From the NCBI GenBank assembly GCA_029224185.1, contig CM055188.1:26170997-26234996 (forward strand): a stretch of 64,000 nucleotides of DNA, in the 5' to 3' direction. The notes beneath the pieces were generated by a model. It saw nothing but the letters and a program-made list of their open reading frames with translations, made no database searches and was not told where the DNA came from. How positions within the stretch are numbered: position 1 is the stretch's first letter; every line of letters begins with the position of its first letter. The stretch comes from Karalla daura. Its lineage: Eukaryota; Chordata; Actinopteri; Chaetodontiformes; Leiognathidae. The position numbers and the translations under genes were made by a program. This document shows positions 60,737 through 64,000 of the stretch, one piece after another.

Positions 60737-60858
60737 CCGGTCATCTTTGGTGGTCTCCTCTTTTGGTATTCAACTTCATCCACAGTCCACACAGCTCCCT
60801 TCACGTTCTCGACACGAACAAAACACTTGTGCAGACTCAGGTTGTGGCGCACAGCATT
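60737..60858 (-). CDS. foxp4: foxp4 forkhead exon (second half of the DNA-binding domain)
   Basis: Encodes NAVRHNLSLHKCFVRVENVK, GAVWTVDEVEYQKRR, PPKMT plus two bases of Gly. NAVRHNLSLHKCF is the recognition helix H3 that contacts the DNA major groove and is almost invariant in FOXP proteins. The WTVDE strand and the basic RR wing follow. FoxP proteins bind TGTTTAC-type sites as dimers and act as nuclear repressors in lung, gut, brain and heart development. The acceptor is CTCTTCCAG and the donor ACCGG|GTAAGT. The PPKMTG ending points to FOXP4. The upstream part of the gene (poly-Q, zinc finger, leucine zipper and first half of the forkhead) is not in the window, so the gene is partial at this edge. 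Confidence 0.97.
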
Positions 60859-61539
60859 CTGGAAGAGCAAAGAAAAAAAAGAAAAGGAGGAAACGTTTAA
60901 TGTCATTCAGCATTTGATGTATATAATAACAGCCTTTGCTTAACTGGCACATTTCTTTATATTGATTATCTATATAGAGACGCGAATAGGGGATATTTTT
61001 CTTTCTTTTCTTTTGTCGAGATCAAGGCCTATAATCGAATAAAACACCTGTCAAACAATTCTACATTGTACTCATTTATTTGTAAAAGTGACGAGTAAAT
61101 AGTCCCTGATGTCTCCCGAGTAACACGCTTTAAATGTAATGATATTCCACGACTTCCTTAAGTGAAGCATGCCCTTAAAAGAGAAACTCCACACCAGCAG
61201 GAAATGTTATTGTTGCGTTTCTACCATCGCTGGAGGTAAGATCACCCACTCAGCGTGTCTTCAGTACAAACAATGCTCTCCATCTCAGTGTTAAGTTACC
61301 TTTTAAGTGGTTTGACCTAAGGATAGCAGCCCTGTTTTTACCCACATACTGTGGCCGTACGGCACTAAGACAAGGTACAGATTCTCGGCTTGTGTTATTT
61401 TATCTCAGAATTTTCTAATCAGTCATCATCAGCACGCACACACACACACACACACACATACATATCCACAGGCAGTGCGAGCAGGCAGGCACACCGCTAT
61501 CTTCGTCTCACCCCCCCAGGGACAGGCCTCCCTTTTCAT

Positions 61540-61615
61540 CTGCTATTTGTAGTTTGTTCATGCCCAATTTCATTACCAATTTTAATTCGTCTATAATTAA
61601 ATCCTGCATATTCTC
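61540..61615. promoter_or_regulatory. Candidate conserved non-coding element in foxp4 intron
   Basis: A repeat-free block with CCAATTTCATTACCAATTTTAA and CTATAATTAAATCC-type cores in tight succession. Motif style suggests a developmental enhancer. Inferred from composition only. Confidence 0.28.
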
Positions 61616-62043
61616 TCTGACACGCTGTTCTAAGCCGAGAGGGAGGGACAGGCCAGGCATGCATCACTCCTCACCATAATTACACACGCAGATATACATG
61701 CACGCACGCACACACACACACACACACACAAACACACACACGTAATTACACAAGCCATAATCAGCGAAGGAACCCTTTCTCCCCCGCATCCCCTCAACCC
61801 CCGAGCCGTGATGCTAAGTTTTGTAAATGAGTCTGACCCCAATCTGCGCCCGCCACCCTGACAGTGCAAACACACAGACACACAGACATACACACCAGAC
61901 ACACACACACCAGACACCAGTGCTATTGCAGTGCTATTTGCATTCGTCTCCGTGATGAAAGCCTAATTCTCCCAGTTAAAACATTAGCAGTCATTTACAG
62001 TGGGTCACAGCACATGTGCCACTCATCTCCACTCCCTCTGGCA

Positions 62044-62085
62044 GGGGGAGGGGGGAGGGGAGAGGACGGAGGGGAGGGGGGGGGG
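62044..62085 (+). other. Guanine-quadruplex motif (G-rich run)
   Basis: G runs of five, six, four, four and ten, separated mostly by single A residues, on the plus strand (antisense to foxp4). It satisfies the quadruplex pattern many times over. Confidence 0.65.
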
Positions 62086-62939
62086 TACTGGAGGCAGAAT
62101 TTTAGGAAAACAGACAGAATTATGTATAACAAAAAGAGAAAGGGAAACATCACAAGACTGAATTTATTTCAGGTTTACAGGTGATACTTGCAATGTGAAC
62201 ATCTTAACACTGTAAATATTTGAGCGCTGTGATCAGCTCGGTTTCTGCTGATGCCCCAAGCATGCTGCAGTCCCAAGCCGGAAAACATGATTATGTATGG
62301 ATTATTAGCAAAATGTGTTTAAGGTACATAAAGCACTCATAATGCAGAAAAAACGCTCACGTGTGCACACTGTATTACTGCAGAATTATTACCGATGCAT
62401 TCTGCATTGGAATCGAGGTTTTGTAGGTTTTTTCAGTATTTCATGGTATAGAGAAACCAAGAAAAAATGTATTGCTTAAAGATTTTAAACAACTAAAAGT
62501 CTAAAATGATTGAAGAGGAGTGAAAGCTACATTTTCCAGTGGAGTAGAAGACTGACGTGTGAAAGTTTCTCAATATGTTTCGCTTAGTGCAGCGCTCATA
62601 TGGAGCTACATTTCACTATCAGAAGCCAAATAATAGATTTATAGACCCTCATTGCATTTAATTCACATTTTATGTTTTTTTTTCTTTTTACTTGTCGTTA
62701 AACGTGGTACAAGATTGAACACAAACACAGTTTAAATTAGATGCATTTGCATTGTGTCAGGTTATCAAATAAAACCCCTTGTTATGGACCCATTACGCGG
62801 CACCTTGAAACAACAATCATTTCTCCTCCTCCTTCAATCATCAATTCTCCTCTTCCCGTTGTCACTCCTGTCTCCTCCTCACTCTCCTTCCCTGCTCACC
62901 TATGATCAATGACTTCCAGTCCCTGACACCGCTGCTGTC

Positions 62940-63110
62940 CTCATGAAATATAACGGCTTATTAAAGGACATACATCTCTGCGGCCCTATTTGACTCACAG
63001 AGCTGCTATATAAATACATAAGGCCATGCTGGGCTATATTTAAAGGTCTGCCAGGCCAACGGTGCAGGAAGCAGACACCAGCCATTAATAGTTAAAATTC
63101 ATAAAAGTCA
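62940..63110. promoter_or_regulatory. Candidate enhancer with paired MEF2-like sites
   Basis: Unique AT-rich block containing GCTATATAAATAC (about 63004-63016) and GCTATATTTAAAGG (about 63033-63046), both close to the MEF2 consensus CTA(A/T)4TA. Nearby are GGCTTATTAAAGG and CCATTAATAG. It lies in the foxp4 intron. Function is inferred from motifs. Confidence 0.28.
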
Positions 63111-63378
63111 GATGAGGAGGTAAAGATATTCCTAGCTGCCCCATCTCTTAACCTCCTCTGCACCCCTCCCTCTATCCCTCCATCATACGACCTTCCCTCC
63201 CTTCCTTGGTTTAGGGCTATTAGAGAAAGACTGGGGTGTCTCCTCACCCCTCCTCCCATGCCTCTCTCACTCTTCTGCTCGTTCTCTCACTTTTCCTCTC
63301 TCTGGAGGAACTGACACTCAAATTAGTGTGAGGTTTTTGTAGAAATGGGTCAGCACCTACAATGGTGGGATCAGGCCA

Positions 63379-63430
63379 GGTGTGTGTGTGTGTGTATGTG
63401 TGTGTGTGTGAGAGAGAGAGAAAGAGCGAG
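63379..63430. repeat. Compound microsatellite (GT)n-(GA)n
   Basis: GT run with one AT interruption, passing directly into GAGAGA with A and C interruptions. Confidence 0.9.
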
Positions 63431-64000
63431 AGAGGGGGAGACAGAGGGAGAAATTCAGTGTGTGTGATCATGAGCTGTATGCACGTCTCTGTAATGAGGC
63501 TGTAGAACGGCTGGCTGGCTAAGTGGGGCCGACTCTCCGTGCACCGTGATGGAGGTGAGAGAATTGTTTAGGGCTGAGAGGCAAAGAGAGAGTGGGAAAG
63601 ATGGGAGAAAAGAGACAAGCAGGCGGGTGTCTCATAAAGGACGGAAACAGCCAATAACTGTCCAACCTGTCAAATCTTTAGGAGCTGAGCAAATTCATTG
63701 TCTGTCTTTCATTCAGTCTGGGTTAGGAACAATTAGGTGCTTAGGCCTTCAAAGTGAATCCAAATGTTTCAAATAATGCTCCCGAACCTGTTTCCCTCAT
63801 TGTGGTTTAAAGCTTCTCAGCATGAATCTGCATGGGTTAGGGGCTTCCTCAGCGGGCACAGACCACAGTTATTTTGCTGTTACCAGGATCAGCTTGTATA
63901 CAGTCAGAGCACTTTTCCACATTTTAGCTCCCCTCAAAATATTGACTGGCTGAATCAGCTCTAAACCAACTGAAACCGCAGTGGCTGCTTCCATGTAAAT

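Larger units (their letters stand above)
60859..64000 (-). other. foxp4: foxp4 upstream intron (partial), with enhancer-like blocks
   Basis: The preceding forkhead exon (the part ending in a YFRRNxATWK-type sequence in this family) is not found up to base 64000, so this whole stretch should be intron. It contains CA arrays (61437-61460, 61708-61742), a G-rich run (62044-62085), a (GT)n-(GA)n array (63379-63430), and AT-rich unique blocks at 61540-61615 and 62940-63110. Confidence 0.75.

Noticed and set aside
57549..60858. Assignment to foxp2 or foxp1 instead of foxp4
   Set aside because: PPKMTGSPTLVKNMISGL and the ERDLEEDLPTEELE ending fit FOXP4. FOXP2 has a different post-forkhead segment and ends EPLSEDLE.
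60859..64000. Preceding foxp4 forkhead exon
   Set aside because: No sequence encoding the first half of the forkhead domain is present before the window ends.
1..64000. CRISPR arrays, operons or bacterial defence systems
   Set aside because: The repeats are dinucleotide microsatellites without spacers, and the genes are split vertebrate genes.

Overview
This is a non-coding-rich window from a vertebrate nuclear genome, most likely a teleost and probably a percomorph fish. Four things point there: split genes with GT-AG introns, very many (CA)n/(GT)n and (CT)n/(GA)n microsatellites, a decayed L2-clade LINE, and a dispersed repeat I recognise from percomorph genomes. There are no bacterial-style genes. 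Almost all open frames longer than 60 codons are chance frames or read through dinucleotide repeats.

Two protein genes can be supported, both on the minus strand. (1) mdfi (MyoD family inhibitor, I-mfa): three coding exons at 40333-40177, 22290-21925 and 21154-20901. Splice phases agree, and the joined frame is 258 codons plus stop. The last exon carries the cysteine-rich I-mfa domain. The 5' non-coding exon and promoter probably lie in the CpG-richer stretch around 41.1-42.2 kb. (2) foxp4 (forkhead box P4): only the last four coding exons are present (60858-60737, 60109-60043, 58969-58797, 57696-57549). They encode the second half of the forkhead domain and the FOXP4-type C-terminus. A long 3' UTR follows, probably ending at an AATAAA near 52.07 kb. 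The earlier foxp4 exons lie beyond base 64000.

Layout: 1-20.4 kb is intergenic, with microsatellites, ATTA/TAAT-rich blocks that look like conserved enhancers, a repeat interrupted by an LTR-like insertion (7.3-8.06 kb), and a fold-back element (17.8-18.35 kb). 20.4-42.2 kb is the mdfi transcription unit, with an 18 kb intron that holds a small TA-flanked inverted-repeat element. 42.2-52.0 kb is the mdfi-foxp4 intergenic space, with the dead LINE (about 45.9-48.0 kb). 52.05-61 kb is the 3' end of foxp4. 61-64 kb is foxp4 intron with AT-rich enhancer-like blocks.

The two genes act in development: FoxP4 is a DNA-binding repressor, and I-mfa holds bHLH and other transcription factors inactive. 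The order foxp4 then mdfi on one strand matches human FOXP4-MDFI on chromosome 6 and parallels the FOXP2-MDFIC pair, so this looks like an ancient linked pair. I found no clearly new biological system. The best leads are seed matches for miR-9, miR-132 and let-7 in the foxp4 3' UTR, CA repeats next to two foxp4 splice donors, a CA-repeat-derived His/Thr tract in mdfi, a guanine-quadruplex motif just after the mdfi stop, and the mobile-element remnants.
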